In this document: piece by piece, positions 48,126 through 60,900 of the stretch
Numbering within the stretch: the stretch's first letter is position 1
Layout: each line of letters opens with the position of its first letter
Assembly: GCA_963924555.1 (NCBI GenBank)
Contig: OZ004587.1
Location: forward strand, 1,116,001 to 1,180,000
DNA: 64,000 nt
Origin: Crambe crambe
Lineage: Eukaryota; Porifera; Demospongiae; Poecilosclerida; Crambeidae
Direction of reading: 5' to 3'
Made by a program: the position numbers and the translations under genes
The notes under the pieces: model-generated
What the model saw: only the letters and a program-made list of their open reading frames with translations
Told to the model about the DNA's origin: nothing
Database searches by the model: none

Positions 48126-48729
48126 CAGTGGCGGATTTAGGGTGGTTCCTAGGGTTTCATGGAACCCCCCTTTCATACAATAAGGCTGGCAGAGTCTTGG
48201 CAGAGACTCTAAGCAACTTATAAGAGTCTCCTAACCTACGTACTACTAATTCGATCTTCTTATTCTACGATCGATCGCGGGCTCCGCCTTTTCCGGAACT
48301 GTTTGGCTAGAAAGGGAATTTCCCACTGCTACGTGTTGTTTACAAGCACCAACAGCGATTGCAGGTCGCTTGACACTAGCAGCAAGGTCACATGGACCAA
48401 TCAGATTCATGCTGACATCATTGCCTGCAAATCTGATTGGTCCATGTGACCTCGGTGGCTGAAGTACTAGTACAGCGGTTTTCCAAAATCTTGCAACTGC
48501 AGAAAGCGAGTCACATGATCGATATGAGCAATCTGACCAACCAGTTCGCTCCAATCACTTCCGCTTTCCACTTTCCTGTTGCAAGGTTTTGGAAAACCGC
48601 TGTATAGTGTCAAGCAACCTGTATACAGCCTATATAGTGGGTAAAGTTTGACCAAAAGGGTGTGGTTAGATAAAGTGGGCGTGGCTAAGCTAAAAAATTT
48701 TCCTTTCCATTTTTCTAGATCCGCCACTG
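48126..48729. mobile_element. 604-bp TIR element with 5-bp target duplication and nested hairpins
   Basis: CAGTGGCGGATTTAG at the left and CTAGATCCGCCACTG at the right are flanked by GAAGC on both sides. Inside are two further inverted pairs: GGTCACATGGACCAATCAGA with its complement (48385-48450) and CAGCGGTTTTCCAAAATCTT with AGGTTTTGGAAAACCGCTG (about 48473-48602). The latter looks like an element inserted into the first. Non-coding. Confidence 0.75.
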
Positions 48730-49108
48730 GAAGCTTCCCGGTTGGAACCACAACTTACATGACTCTTGTCTCTGACAGCAATATCAAGCAATCAGCTGCT
48801 CACTTGTTCACTGTCAAATGCTGCACATTGCTATAGTAGTTGTTGTAGAGGCTCTAGGCTTCTTTGTTACATATAAACTCAATAGCAATATCTTCTAAAG
48901 AGTTCTAACTTGCTTGCTTGCTCACTGTCAACTTGATATTGCACATTGCCCTAGTTAGAATAGATGTTTTTTCTTTACTTGTGATAATAACAATGCATAG
49001 TCTCACAAAATGTTCGATCACTGCCATGTCTACTAAAAACCATTATACTATAGTAACTTGTTCCTAAAACTTCCATATATATATGCACACAAAGTAGCCC
49101 TTGTGGTA

Positions 49109-49139
49109 ATGTATAGTCTGGTGAGGTTCACCAGACTAT
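49109..49139. other. Small perfect hairpin
   Basis: GTATAGTCTGGTGA and TCACCAGACTATAC are separated by 3 bases, about 540 bp upstream of the D3 start codon. No function is assigned. Confidence 0.6.
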
Positions 49140-49680
49140 ACGTACCCTTTAACTATGTGGTTCCTTCAACAGGATGTAGGGATTTCCTTATCACAAAATC
49201 TAGCCTAGAGATGCCAAGTCCCAAGTTAACTATATGAGCTAGCTATAGTCTTCTCATTGGGAAGCAGAATCAGGTTAGGTCCTTTCCACAGATAAGCAGA
49301 ACCAATGAGGCTCATTAGGATTGATCCATAGATAAACAGAACAACTGAACCCAGCTAGTGGTTAGGTCCTTTAGGATTGTGTTCTTTAATAGCTTTTGTT
49401 ATAATACATCTACTTTACACCAACAAGGCTGATTATCGTAGCAACTGCTGAAGAGGTACGCCTAAAGTGTCTTCTCTTTATGGTAGACAATTAGTTCTGT
49501 CCTCCAGAGCTTATCTGTCTAGCTACGCATATATAGCTAAGTATAGCTCTGTTGTGTGTGCATGCACCAGTCTGATCACGGTGAGCATCCTTTTTCTCTC
49601 CAGATAAACATTTTATCTTCCTGACTGACCTTCCAAGCTCATCCTCAACTTAATAGCTACCCTTCTGTAGTGACAACAAT

Positions 49681-52600
49681 ATGAATCCAGGCCCAGAAAG
49701 TAAGTTTAGCTAGTTAGCTAATCTTACCATCGTCATTGTATACTTTGTATGCAGCTGTGTTGGGGACGGATGACCTGAAGGAAGTCAGGAACTGCATTTG
49801 GGATGCCCAAGTGAAATGGTTCCATTTGGGGGTGGAGTTGGGACTGCGTCCTTCCTCTCTTGCTGCAATAAGAACAAAGTTCAGAGATGATCCAGCTGAG
49901 TGTTTCAGTCAGATGCTGATGGACTGGCTGGCAGGTCAAGGTTTAGAACCTACATGGAAGAATCTCTCCTTTGCACTGAAAGCACTACCAGTAAACCATC
50001 CTGCATTAGCTAAGGTCATTGAAGAGAAATACCTCAAGATTTTTCATCCACCAGGTATAGCCACATAGTTGACACAGTGTAGCTATACTTTTTATTGTCA
50101 TACTGTCCTTCACTGTATTCTATTCCCCTTCTTACATTGATGACTTTGTAATTCTGTAGATATTGAGGCTCTCTTCCCCTACTTATCCAAAGACATGCCT
50201 GAACACGTCCGAACCAACTTCATCTTTCGTTTATCTAAAGATACTGCTGATATCAAAAACAAATTCATAGCTCTTGAGATTCGATTGCGCAGAGCATTGA
50301 AGTCTGAAACAAGAGCTGAAGAAATCATTCGAATAATTTCCAAAAAAGATGACAAATTTCATGAAGTATTTAAAAACTGTGACACAATTGATGAACTGCT
50401 TGATGAAGCAGAGCAACACTGGTCATTCTTTGACTACGATCTGATTCAGTTGTTCATAGATTGCATCTTTGAAGATGAGCATCAACTCATGGTTCGGCTA
50501 AAAGCATATATAACAAAATTCAAGGAGTATGCTAAACGCAGAATATGCGAGTGTCCAAGTAATGTCTTTGAGGATGAGGAGAAAAATGGAAAAGTTGTTG
50601 TGTTCAAAATAGAGGAATGCAACTTCGAAAAAATGACTGTGGACGAATTGAAGAAGCTTTGCTTTCATCTCAACTCAGCAATAGGCTCTTACAACTTAAG
50701 ATTGCTGAAAACAGATCCTGGCTGTGTCCAACTGACCTTCAGAGTCTTGTCCAGTGCAAACGAGATGATCCAGAAGCTAATTAGAGAAAAGCAGAAAGCT
50801 CTGAGGAGTATGGGAGTCCTCAGCATCACCTATGGAGAACAAATATTGAATCTTGCATCTCTATCAGAAGAAATAGTCGAACATGAAGAGGCAACAAAGA
50901 AGACCACATCAGGTATACTGATATAGGATGAGAAATCAGTTCTTGTATGTGCCTTTTGCTATAGCAACTCTATTTGTAGAAAATGTAGATGCATGAACTA
51001 TAACTAATTTTTATTTGATGTTGCAGACCTCAATGTTGAAGTTACTGAAAGTGAAGGTGAAAACAGTGACAAATATGACAGTCAAGCTAATATTTTTCTC
51101 TCCCTGCCCAGATCCTCCCTCCCCTACCCTCTCTCTGGAGGAACCAATGGCTGTCCTTCAAGTTGAGGGTGGTGATGATGATGCTGACTCAGCATTTGGT
51201 ACGATCAGTGATTCCGTTGACACCAAGGTAAGGAGCAAATGACAGTGTGTAAATCCACTTTTTGGAGTCTTCAATGTTGTAACAGCAATTACCATAATCA
51301 TTATGTGTAGTAACTCAAATTCACAACTATATACTCACAATAATATCATACCAAGGCAGGACTGAGTCCAACTGAGTTAAATATACATTATAATTAACCA
51401 CAAAAATGCATTAAAGATCGCTATATTACATTGTACATAATTATAGTGACGAGGAAGCATCCCTCCCTCATGCAGCAGGAAGCAAAAAAGATGAATCCAA
51501 TGAGGTCTCAAAAATTTTAATAGCTTATTAATGAGTTAGAAGAATAAGTGGCCAATGTCAATTCATTTTCATGGTCATGTTCAACAATGACATGAAAATT
51601 AATTACTCTATACACCCCTAGCTTTTACACTAGCCTTTAGTAAGTATGTAAACAAAGAGAGACCACATAATTATACAAGAAGTGACATCATTCATATTCT
51701 AAGTTATGGTGAGGAAATGCCAACAGTCATAATTTCAGGTGAACATGTACTACTGTTTTTTCAGAGATCTAATAAGCATAGCCTAATGGAAACTTCAACT
51801 CATATTCCCTTACCACGAGCATAGAACAAGTTCTTAAATACTCTTGCCTTTAAATCTAAATGGGGTATGGGATCTATATTACCTCTACTTCAAAGATAAT
51901 GCAAAGAATGTTGCCAAGAGTTTGAACAACCAACCCGAATCTCCTAATAGCTACTAATTCTTGTTTGCAAACAAGTGTCAACACTCTTGTTCATCTCAAA
52001 AATTTTTCCAAGCACTGAAAATTGTAAGGAATTGAGTCTCATTAAGTTCAATGGAGTTGTCAGTCCAACCTACTGTTTCCCTGTTTAGACCTACACATGA
52101 AGCTTTTTAGCTACACAATAATGCAAACTCTAATTACAGTCACATGTAAACAATAACATTATGGTTGTACCTCAATGATGTAATTAGAGAGAAATAATCC
52201 ATAAACTTTCATCATGAACAGTTTCCTTCCCTCACATCACAGGACAACATTGGGAGAGACTTGGACAACCCACAACTGGACATAATAGACTCGCCACAAA
52301 CAACAGAGCACAATGAAGAACTACACCATGCAGCCAAAGAAGGAAACCTAGAAGAAGTCAAGCATCTCATCATAAAGGGGCTCAATCCCTTGACCAAGAA
52401 TTGGAGGGGTGATACCGTATTACACATTGCAGCCAACAATGGCAGACTGGAGGTGCTCAAATACCTAATTGATGAAGTTCAATGCAACCCTGCACCTGCA
52501 GGTTTTATAGGAACTACTCCTCTCCACAGAGCAGCTGAAGTGGGGCATCTCTCCATCGTCAAGTATTTAGTCGACAATCATCGAATTGATCCACTCGACC

Positions 52601-53523
52601 AGGATGAAGACAGCTACTCATCTCTACATAGAGCCTGTTTTGGTGGAAATTTGAAAATTGTAAAGTATTTGATGGAGAAAATGCTACAGTTCATGTCAAT
52701 TCAGGATATATTTTCAGACTCCACCTCACACAAGACCACTCCCATACACGTGGCAGCTCTGATGGGGCACATCGATATCGCAAAGTATCTGATCAACGAC
52801 TGTCGATGTGACCCCAACTTTCCCGATGGAAAATTTGGTAGAGGTCCTCTGTTTTCAGCTGCCCAGAAGGGTCACTTGTCCATAGTCAAGTTCTTGATAA
52901 TGGAGTGTGGCTGTGACCCTGCCAGTAGAGATAACAATCAAGTCACCCCCCTACATCTTGCTGCAAATAACGGACACTTATCTACTGTGCAGTATTTTTG
53001 TCAAGAGAGAAAGTGTGATCCACTCAGTACAAACAATGATAAGAGCACACCACTTCACGATGCAGCCCTTGATGGACATAGTGATGTAGTAGACTATTTA
53101 ATAAATGTCTTGCATTGTAGTCCTAATGTTCCCGGTTGGCGAGGAAGACGACCACTCCATGATGCTTCTCAACAGGGTCACCTCCACCTCGTCACGAACT
53201 TGGTTGAGAGGTATGGCTGTGACCCCAACAGTCTGGATGACTATAATGTCACACCTCTTCACATGGCAGCTAAGAATGGACACCTCTCTATCATCCGATA
53301 TCTCATTGAAAATAAAGAATGCAACTTGATGTGTCAAGATATTGACGGAGAGAATCCACTCCATTGGGCAGCAGAAGATGGTCAACTTGCCATTATCAAG
53401 CATCTGATTGAACACCTCCATTGCCCCCCAACCATCAAGAACAAGTTTAACGAGACACCACTCCAGTTGGCCCTAGAGAAGGGTCACAGTGAGGTGGTGG
53501 AATACCTACTCACTAAACAATGA
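49681..53523 (+). CDS. Death - X domain - ankyrin protein D3
   Basis: Exons 49681-49699, 49755-50054, 50160-50912, 51112-51227, 52243-53523; 2469 nt, 822 aa, phases 1, 1, 1, 0. MNPGPE start, Death domain (7-106; VKWFHLGVELGLRPSSLAAI, WLAGQGLEPTWKNLSFAL), X domain (107-357; FPYLSKDMPEH, EQHWSFFDYDLIQLFIDCIF, KRRICECPSNVFEDEEKNGK, LLKTDPGCVQLTFR), a shorter linker (358-396) and about 12 ankyrin repeats (397-822). An extra 30-nt exon (51027-51056, DLNVEVTESE) with matching phases could be included by alternative splicing. Same domain plan as D1 and D4. The ankyrin exon is intronless, with a repeat-length variation relative to D1 (an extra MLQFMS segment). Probable cytosolic signalling scaffold; partners unknown. 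Confidence 0.92.
51228..52242. other. D3 intron before the ankyrin exon
   Basis: Shares long stretches with the corresponding D4 intron (for example GTCAGTCCAACCTACTG and ATTAGAGAGAAA at 52185 and 63700), showing that D3 and D4 arose by duplication including introns. No gene is seen. Confidence 0.6.
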
Positions 53524-53829
53524 CACTTCCCTCCTCATCCACCACTATTGTGTTGTGCTCATTTGTGCTTTCCCTCCCTCACTCAACACTTTCATTTTGT
53601 CATCTTGAAATTATGCTGTAGCTTTTTGTACACTTCATGCTAGCTAACAGAATTTTTTTGTATTGTTCATAACATTTAGCTATGTAATACTTGGTAATTC
53701 ATTATTATTTTTTTATATTTTTTTCCTAAAAAAATTATTATCTGGCTACCATGCGATTATTATGACACCTCCATGGTGACTTAATGATAAAGTTGTACTC
53801 TATTGGGCTTTGGATCATAGCTAGAGAGG
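53524..53829. other. D3 3' flank
   Basis: AT-rich spacer between the D3 stop and the retroelement fossil. No clear AATAAA on the plus strand and no gene seen. Confidence 0.5.
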
Positions 53830-56800
53830 GTAAGAAGATATAAGACCAGCAGAAAGGAATCCAAGAAGTTCCGTAAGGGGAACAGGAGTGTGCATCATGT
53901 GGAAGAGGAAGAACAGATTTCAGATGAGGAAGACACGGATTATCCTCTACACCACATCACCAAAACAGTGTAGGCAACACAGCACTCACCACCCTTGGAA
54001 GTGGACCTGAAAGTGGATGGAAAGGAACTCCGCATGGAGTTGGACACAGGTGCCGCCCTCACTCTGGTGAACGAGAAGACACATAACCAGCTATGGCCAG
54101 GAAAGAAGCTTCAGCCAGCTGAGGTGAGGCTAACCACATACTCTGGGGAAGCCATTTCAGTGGTTGGGAGCAGGGAGGTACTTGTACTCTATGGTGGTCA
54201 ACAGGTCAATCTCCCATTGATAGTTGTCAAGGGTGATGGACCAAGCCTGTTTGGCAGAAATTGGCTGGAAAAAATCACTTTAGACTGGTATACCATCCAT
54301 CTAGTGGGTGACGGGGCACTAGAACACATACTTCAAAGGCACAAAAGTATATTCCAAGAAGGGTTGGGCACTATGAGAGGGTTCAAAGCAAAACTGTCAG
54401 TTGATCCTCAAGCTACCCCTAAGTATTGCAGGGCAAGAACTGTGCCATATTCCATGAGGGGGAAGGTTGAGACTGAGTTACAACGATTGGTAGCTGAGGG
54501 CACACTTGAACCAGTACAGTTTGCTGATTGGGCCTCTCCAATTGTCGCAGTACTTAAGCCAAGTGGTGCTATTCATATTTGTGGGAATTTCAAGCAAACA
54601 ATAAACCCTGTCTCAAGACTTGATAGGTACCCCATTCCCCGAGTCACTGACTTATTTGCAAAGCTTAAAGGTGGCCAGTTATTCTCACACCTAGACCTAA
54701 GTCAGGCATAGCTATCAACAATTGCCATTGGATAAAGATTTTAAAAAGTTCGTTGTTATTAACACTCTTCCGTTTTAACAGGTTACCCTACAGTGTCTCC
54801 TCCGCACCGGGAATCTTCCAACGTGTTATGGAGGACACCAGGTGGACAAAGAGGGACTAGCTACATCCTCTCACAGAGAAAGTACAGGCCATACAAAAAG
54901 TACCTCATCCCACAAACGTCTCAGAGTATCTTGGACTGCTTTCATACTACAGCAAGTTCCTACCAAACATGTCCACAACCTTAGGGCCTCTCTATAAGCT
55001 GTTGAGGAAGGATGTTGATTGGAAGTGGGATCAAAGGAGCTTATCCTATCATCAGAGCTCTTGTTCATTTTGATCCGAAGTTGCCTATTACACTGGCATG
55101 TGATGCTAGCTCGTATGGAGTTGGTGCAGTGTTGGTTCATCAAATGCCAGATGGAACTGAACATCCTATTGGGTTTGCATCGAGAACTCTGAACAAAGCT
55201 GAAAAGAACTACGCACAGATTGAGGGAAGGTTTGGCTTGCGTGTTTGGAGTCAAGAGGTTCCATGTATACTTATTTGGACATCATTTTGAGCTAATCGCT
55301 GACCACAAGCCACTGCTGACACTCCTAAACCAACACAAGTCTACATCTGAGCAGGCCTCTGCCAGGATCAGGAGATGGGCATTGTTTCTGTCCACATATG
55401 AGTATACCATCAAATTCAGAACCACCAAGAAACATGGAAACGCTGACGTTCTCAGTAGACTACCATCCTTTGTTGAAAGAACCAACAGAAGTACCAACAC
55501 CAGAAGAATTAGTCCTACTGATTCGCTATTTGGACGACTCACCAGTGACAGCTGCGGAAGTACAGACTCTCACCAGGAAAGATCCTACACTGTCTCTGGT
55601 AAAACAGTATGTCCTACAAGGCTGGCCAGAGAAGTGCAGCAAGCAGCTGAAACCGTACTTTCAGAAAAAACAAGAGTTGACAGTACACCCTCTGGGGAGC
55701 ACGAGTCATTATTCCACCACAAGCAAGGAAGACCGTATTGACTGAGCTACACGTGCCAGTGGGACACCCTGGGAGCTCACAAATGAAGTCATTAGCAAGG
55801 ATGTATATTTGGTGGTCAAGTTTGGATACAGAGATTGAAGCTGAAGTGAATGAATGTCAGGCTTGTCAGATGGCACAATCCTCACCACCATCTGCCCCAC
55901 TACATCCTTGGAGCTGGCCGAGTCGACCATGGTCCAGACTCCACATTGATTTTGCTGGTCCAATCGAAGGACACATGTTGTTAGTGCTCGTGGATGCCCA
56001 TAGCAAGTGGATAGAAGTGTTTCCTACAAAGAACTCAAACACCAATGTGGTGATCGAATATCTGAGGAAAGTGTTCTCACAGTTTGGCTTACCAGAGATT
56101 CTCATCTCAGACAACGGATCTGCATTTGTTAGTGAGGAGTTTAACCACTTCTTGCTCAGAAATGGAGTGAAACAAATTACTTCAGCTCCGTACCATCCTG
56201 CCACTAATGGCCTAACAGAAAGAGCAGTCCAGATTGTAAAAAAAGGGCCTCAAGAAAGAAAATCTGGTACCCTGGAAGCCAAACTTGCTCGAATTTTAAT
56301 GGCCTATTGACTCACACCACATATGACCACTGGAGTTTCTCCTGCTGAATTATTATTGGGACGTCAGCCGAGGTCAAGATTGGACCTCTTGAAACCACAT
56401 CTCGCTGACAAGGTGGAAGCATGTCAAAAGAAACAGCAGGAGAATTATGACAAAACAGCTCGAGAAAGATCATTTCGAGAAGGAGATCGAGTCTATAGTA
56501 AACATTTTGGCCAAGGACAAAAGTGGTTACCTGGAACTATTGCGGAAATCACTGGTTCCGTGTCCTTTCTGGTCAAGTTGACCAGTGGACAACTTGTGAG
56601 AAGACACCAAGATCATATCAGGCACCGTAAAAATGATCTGGGGGAAGAAGAGGAGAGAGTGATTGAAGTGGACACATCTCCAGCTGAACCATGTGGAAAT
56701 GGCATACTAGATCCTCCTGAGAACCCTAATGGAGACCTAGAGATGGGAGAACCAGTGTCAACACCTACTACTGAGGAGACAGGCTCACCAGTAGTCGTGG

Positions 56801-56960
56801 AGAGCACCACACCAGTTGAAATGCCGGCTACACCAACACCACAGAAAACTGCACAGACTCCTGTGAGAAAGTCGTATCCCAGTCGACAGTGAAAGCAACC
56901 TGCTTGGCTGGATGGACCTCGAGGTAGAGGTAAAGGAAAAACTTGACATTTGATTCTGGA
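53830..56960 (+). mobile_element. Ty3/gypsy LTR retroelement pol fossil, broken
   Basis: Parts in order: aspartic protease (about 53985-54260, DTGAALTLVN core), reverse transcriptase beginning (about 54340-54715) followed by a poorly preserved stretch, RNase H (about 55020-55480), integrase with its zinc-binding N-terminus and core (about 55740-56310), and a C-terminal region (to about 56890). The domain order is Ty3/gypsy. No gag and no flanking LTRs were recognised. It is broken, with roughly half a dozen breaks. Domains are still readable, so it is of moderate age. It lies between D3 and D4 in the same orientation. Confidence 0.88.
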
Positions 56961-57304
56961 ACAACACTAAACTGGTACCATTGTATGTTATTGTATGTAC
57001 AACTAATGATTTTTTTTTGTGTTATTTAGGCTTGATTTTGATTGTGTCATTATTCCTTTATGTTCTCAGTAATTATTTCCTGTTGTTAAATCATTACCGG
57101 TGTAAGATTGATAATTGTCTTATACGTCATCATTTTTATATACGTATAGAGTAAGTGAAGTTATTCAGTTCTTTAGTTGTTATTCAATGTATAAAACTAG
57201 CAATTGCTTCTGGGCTGGGCTGCTCTAAGTTACGACACTAAGTTAGCCAGAAGCAGTGGAAGAGCTACTACTTTGGCTATTTATGAACAGCATACTACTA
57301 GCAT
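56961..57304. other. Spacer after the retroelement fossil
   Basis: AT-rich, no gene seen. It could include remnant end sequence of the fossil, but no matching repeat was found at the other side. Confidence 0.45.
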
Positions 57305-57444
57305 GTGATAGTATGGTTAGCTGTGGTATTTTGGGATTAATAGCACTTGTAATGCAGTAAATAGCACTCGGCTTCGCCTCGCGCTATTACCCTTGCATTA
57401 CTCGTGCTATTAATCCCAAATACCACAGCTAACCATGCTATTAC
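57305..57444. mobile_element. Fold-back element upstream of D4
   Basis: Arms of about 60 bp: GTGATAGTATGGTTAGCTGT pairs with ACAGCTAACCATGCTATTAC and TGGGATTAATAGCAC with GTGCTATTAATCCCA. The loop is CpG-rich (CTCGGCTTCGCCTCGCG). Confidence 0.8.
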
Positions 57445-57654
57445 ATAATTATACTAATCGTCACTAATTAACTGCGCATGCGCGTGAGATTTGTTTATCC
57501 CGGCCAGGGCGCGGGCCCGTGGCCCAGCCGCCTGTTTTGTCTAGCCACACCCAAAATTTTCGAGAAGGTAGCCATAGCTATCGTTATTTGCAGTTTACTG
57601 TGTACATAGCTAGAACTAGTCAATCGAACCTAGTGTGAGTGAGCGCCCGAATTT

Positions 57655-57770
57655 GATTGCATCGTTCAGGCCGCGACGTCTTGTCAACTGCATCATTCAG
57701 GGGGCGGGGCTCGTACCACGTCTTGTCAACTGCATCGTTCAGGGGGCGGGACTCGTACCACGTCTTGTCA
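57655..57770. promoter_or_regulatory. 42-bp tandem repeats with GC boxes upstream of D4
   Basis: Units starting ACGTCTTGTCAACTGCATC at 57676 and 57718, with a partial third at 57760, each carry GGGGGCGGG (Sp1/KLF-like GC box). They end about 210 bp before the D4 start codon. The DNA here is much richer in GC than its surroundings. Promoter function is inferred. Confidence 0.5.
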
Positions 57771-57981
57771 TCTCTTTAGCTGTAAAGCTAAGACATATAC
57801 GCAGGGTTTGATTAAAAGAGCCCGTGCACTCTTTCCGTTCAGACACTTTTATCGGGCCCCTTTTATCTCTCTTGATCAGTGCTGTTTCTTCCCACCTTCC
57901 ACTCCCAAGGTGATCTGGTGACCACCCTCAACCTGTCCAGATACATAGTTCTCCCCTCCCTCTATCAGTGGTGACATCAAG

Positions 57982-60900
57982 ATGAATCCTGGCAAAGAAA
58001 GTAAGTTATTAAACTGACATGAATAATCATAGCAAGTCCTTTGGATTTATGAGGCAAATTCATTACATGCTACTACCAGCTATGAATATTAGCTAATAAG
58101 TTTATCATTTATAATAGCTACAAGATAACTGGCTACTGTTATTTCATATTTACTATAACAATGAAAATAAGTAGCTAGCTATCCTGCTTAGATATAATAA
58201 TAAGACAATTTATACTTATTGCACACTCCTTTGTTGAATATCAGATTTATTTACTACCCAAGGTGGGAATATTTCACGAGGCCTACGGCCTCGTGAAATA
58301 TGCCCAACCGAGGGTAGTGATAAATCTGATATTCAACAAAGGAGTGTGCAATAAGTATTTTATTATTATATATAGCTAAGTGGATTCTACAGTTGTTCCA
58401 TGTGAACCTGTAATACTTACCACGAAGCACTTAGATAAGCCTATCAGTCCACCAGACCTACAAACAACTAAGATAAGCCAATGCACTTCAACAAACCACT
58501 GTAGAATTCAATTAGCATCTATCAATTTCATTAAAAATTTCATAGCTAACAAGTTAGTCTTTAAAAGACCTTATGCCTCGGCACTGATGACTATTATTTA
58601 GGCTTTTGTAATCAATGAAGTGTCTGGGGTTATGTATACGTCAAATGAGTTACATGTCAATTCAGCGATAATTATTATTTCATTGTTCTGATATCTGGCT
58701 GATTATCTGATATGACATGTGGTCGTCTCTGCTGTCTCTGTTCCTTGTTTTCTCAGTGGTCTGACCTATATTCATACTCCTGATCCTGGCTTTATATTTG
58801 ACTTTCTGGCAGTAGTCGGATGTTCTCTTGTGCTCTTGGCTGCCTGGCTAAGATGTTCTCTCATGCTCATGGTTCCTGTTGCCTGGCTAATCCTGGCCTG
58901 TAGTAGCTATTTGTTCAGGCTTTCAAACCAGACTTTCGTCTCTGCTGTTCTGTTGAGACTGTTCTTCACTTTCTGGCATGTAGTCGTGCTCTTGGCTTTC
59001 TTATTTGTGGCCTCTGCGGAAAAAAAAAAGCGGTCTGGCCCACGAGACTAGCACTCAGTGACACTACCTGGTTAAAAATTTTACTTGGCGATCTCCATCT
59101 CGTACTCGCCTAGACTTTCACTCTGCCATTTAAGTCCGTTACTTTCTCGCTGTCTCTCGGTTCATTCTCTGAGATTTCTACATGTTCTGCTTGAATGTAC
59201 TAGAGTAACAGCTGGTTGTTTCTAGTTACTCCATGGATCCATCTTGTTCACACCTGCACATGGGTGCAATGTATTGCATGGGTGTACATGAAGGTGTGCT
59301 ACACCAATCCCAGGACTTTACCTCGGCACTTTGGTGCCGAGGCAAAAAATGAAGATTGTTACCTTGAAGGTCTTCCATTCCCTCCACTGTAACTAGTTAC
59401 TGTTGGCTGTTATAATTATTTACAACTGGTCTTTTGCTGTTGTACGTAGGTCTGTTGGTTATTAAAGACTTGAAGACAGTGAGGAACTTTATCTGGGCTG
59501 CCTACACTAAGTGGTACCACCTAGGAGTGGAGTTAGAACTCAATCCTTCAGACCTTGAAGCCATTAGGACCAAGTTCAACAACGACCCGGCTGAGTGTTT
59601 CAATCAAGTCCTTCTGGATTGGTTGATGGGTCAAGGCTGTTCATGTACATGGAAAAACCTTGCCACAGCTCTCAAGGCACCACTCATCAAATTCTCTTCT
59701 TTATCAGAGGCTATTGAGAAAAAATATTGTGAGACTGGTCAAACAGGTAACTCTATGCAATTAGCTCAAATAAGACACATTACAATCAAAATACATTTAA
59801 CAAATGCTTGAGGTTCAAAAAATCAGGCTGTGGACTGCATGCACTAATTATTTCTGGATAAAACTAACTAGCTATCTATAATATGAAATAATTCTTAATC
59901 CTGCTGGAAATAAATTGAAAATCATGACAGAAATTGGAATGATTATCAATGTGACATTAATTTTTTATATAGCTAGCTAAGTTATAATTTTTCATAGGTG
60001 CACAATCATCAGGTTCCGACTGTCCAATCGACTCAAACACAAGTTCAACAGGTAAGTTAACCAGGCACAGATGAAGTGTAGCTTCATGATTTAGCTGGTA
60101 TATGTAATTATTAACTGGTATCTCTGCAGATGTTAAGGCTCTCTTTCCATACTTATCCAAGGACATGCCTGAACACGAAAGAATCAACCTCATAGATCGT
60201 CTGAAAGAAGACACTGCAGATATTGAAAATGACTTCATCACTCTTGAGTTTCGGCTAAGGAGAGCCTTGATAAGATCAGAAATAACAGCTAAAGAGATTA
60301 TACACATCATTACAAGAAAAAATCACAAGTATAGCAAAATATTTCAAGATTGTGATACGATTGATAAATTACTTGATGAAGCAGAGAAGCATTGGTCGTT
60401 TTTTGACTACAATCTGATGGAGTTACTCATCCTTTGTCTCTTTGAAGATGAGCAACATCACGTCAAAGTGTTGCTGAAACATTATGTAGCAAGTTTCGAA
60501 AAGTATGCAAGACGCAGAATATGCGAGTGTCCTAGTAACGTCTTTGAGGATGAGAAGAAGAATGGAAAAGTTGTTGTGTTCAAAATAGAGGAATGCAACT
60601 TTGAAACTATGACTGTGAATGAATTAAAGAAGCTTTGTTCTCGTCTCAACTCAGCAATAGGCTCTTACAAATTGAGATTGCTGAAAACAGATCCTGGCTG
60701 TGTCCAACTGACCTTCAGAGTCTTACCAAATGCAGACGAGATGATCCAGAAGCTAACCAGAGAAGAGCAGCAAGCTCTGAGGAACATGGGAGTCCTCAGC
60801 ATCACCTATGGAGGACAAACATTGAATCTTGTATCTCCATCAGAAGAAATGGCCGAACATGAAGAGGCAAAGAAGAGCACATCAGGTATACAGAGGATGA

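Noticed and set aside
49681-51242. Reading D3 as two separate genes (Death and X proteins)
   Set aside because: Splice phases, the shared 19-nt first exon and the same arrangement in D1 and D4 support one gene through to the ankyrin exon.
58719-59051. Hydrophobic 110-residue plus-strand frame in D4 intron 1
   Set aside because: No homologous feature recognised, Leu/Phe/Cys-rich composition, ends in an A-run; not supported as a gene.
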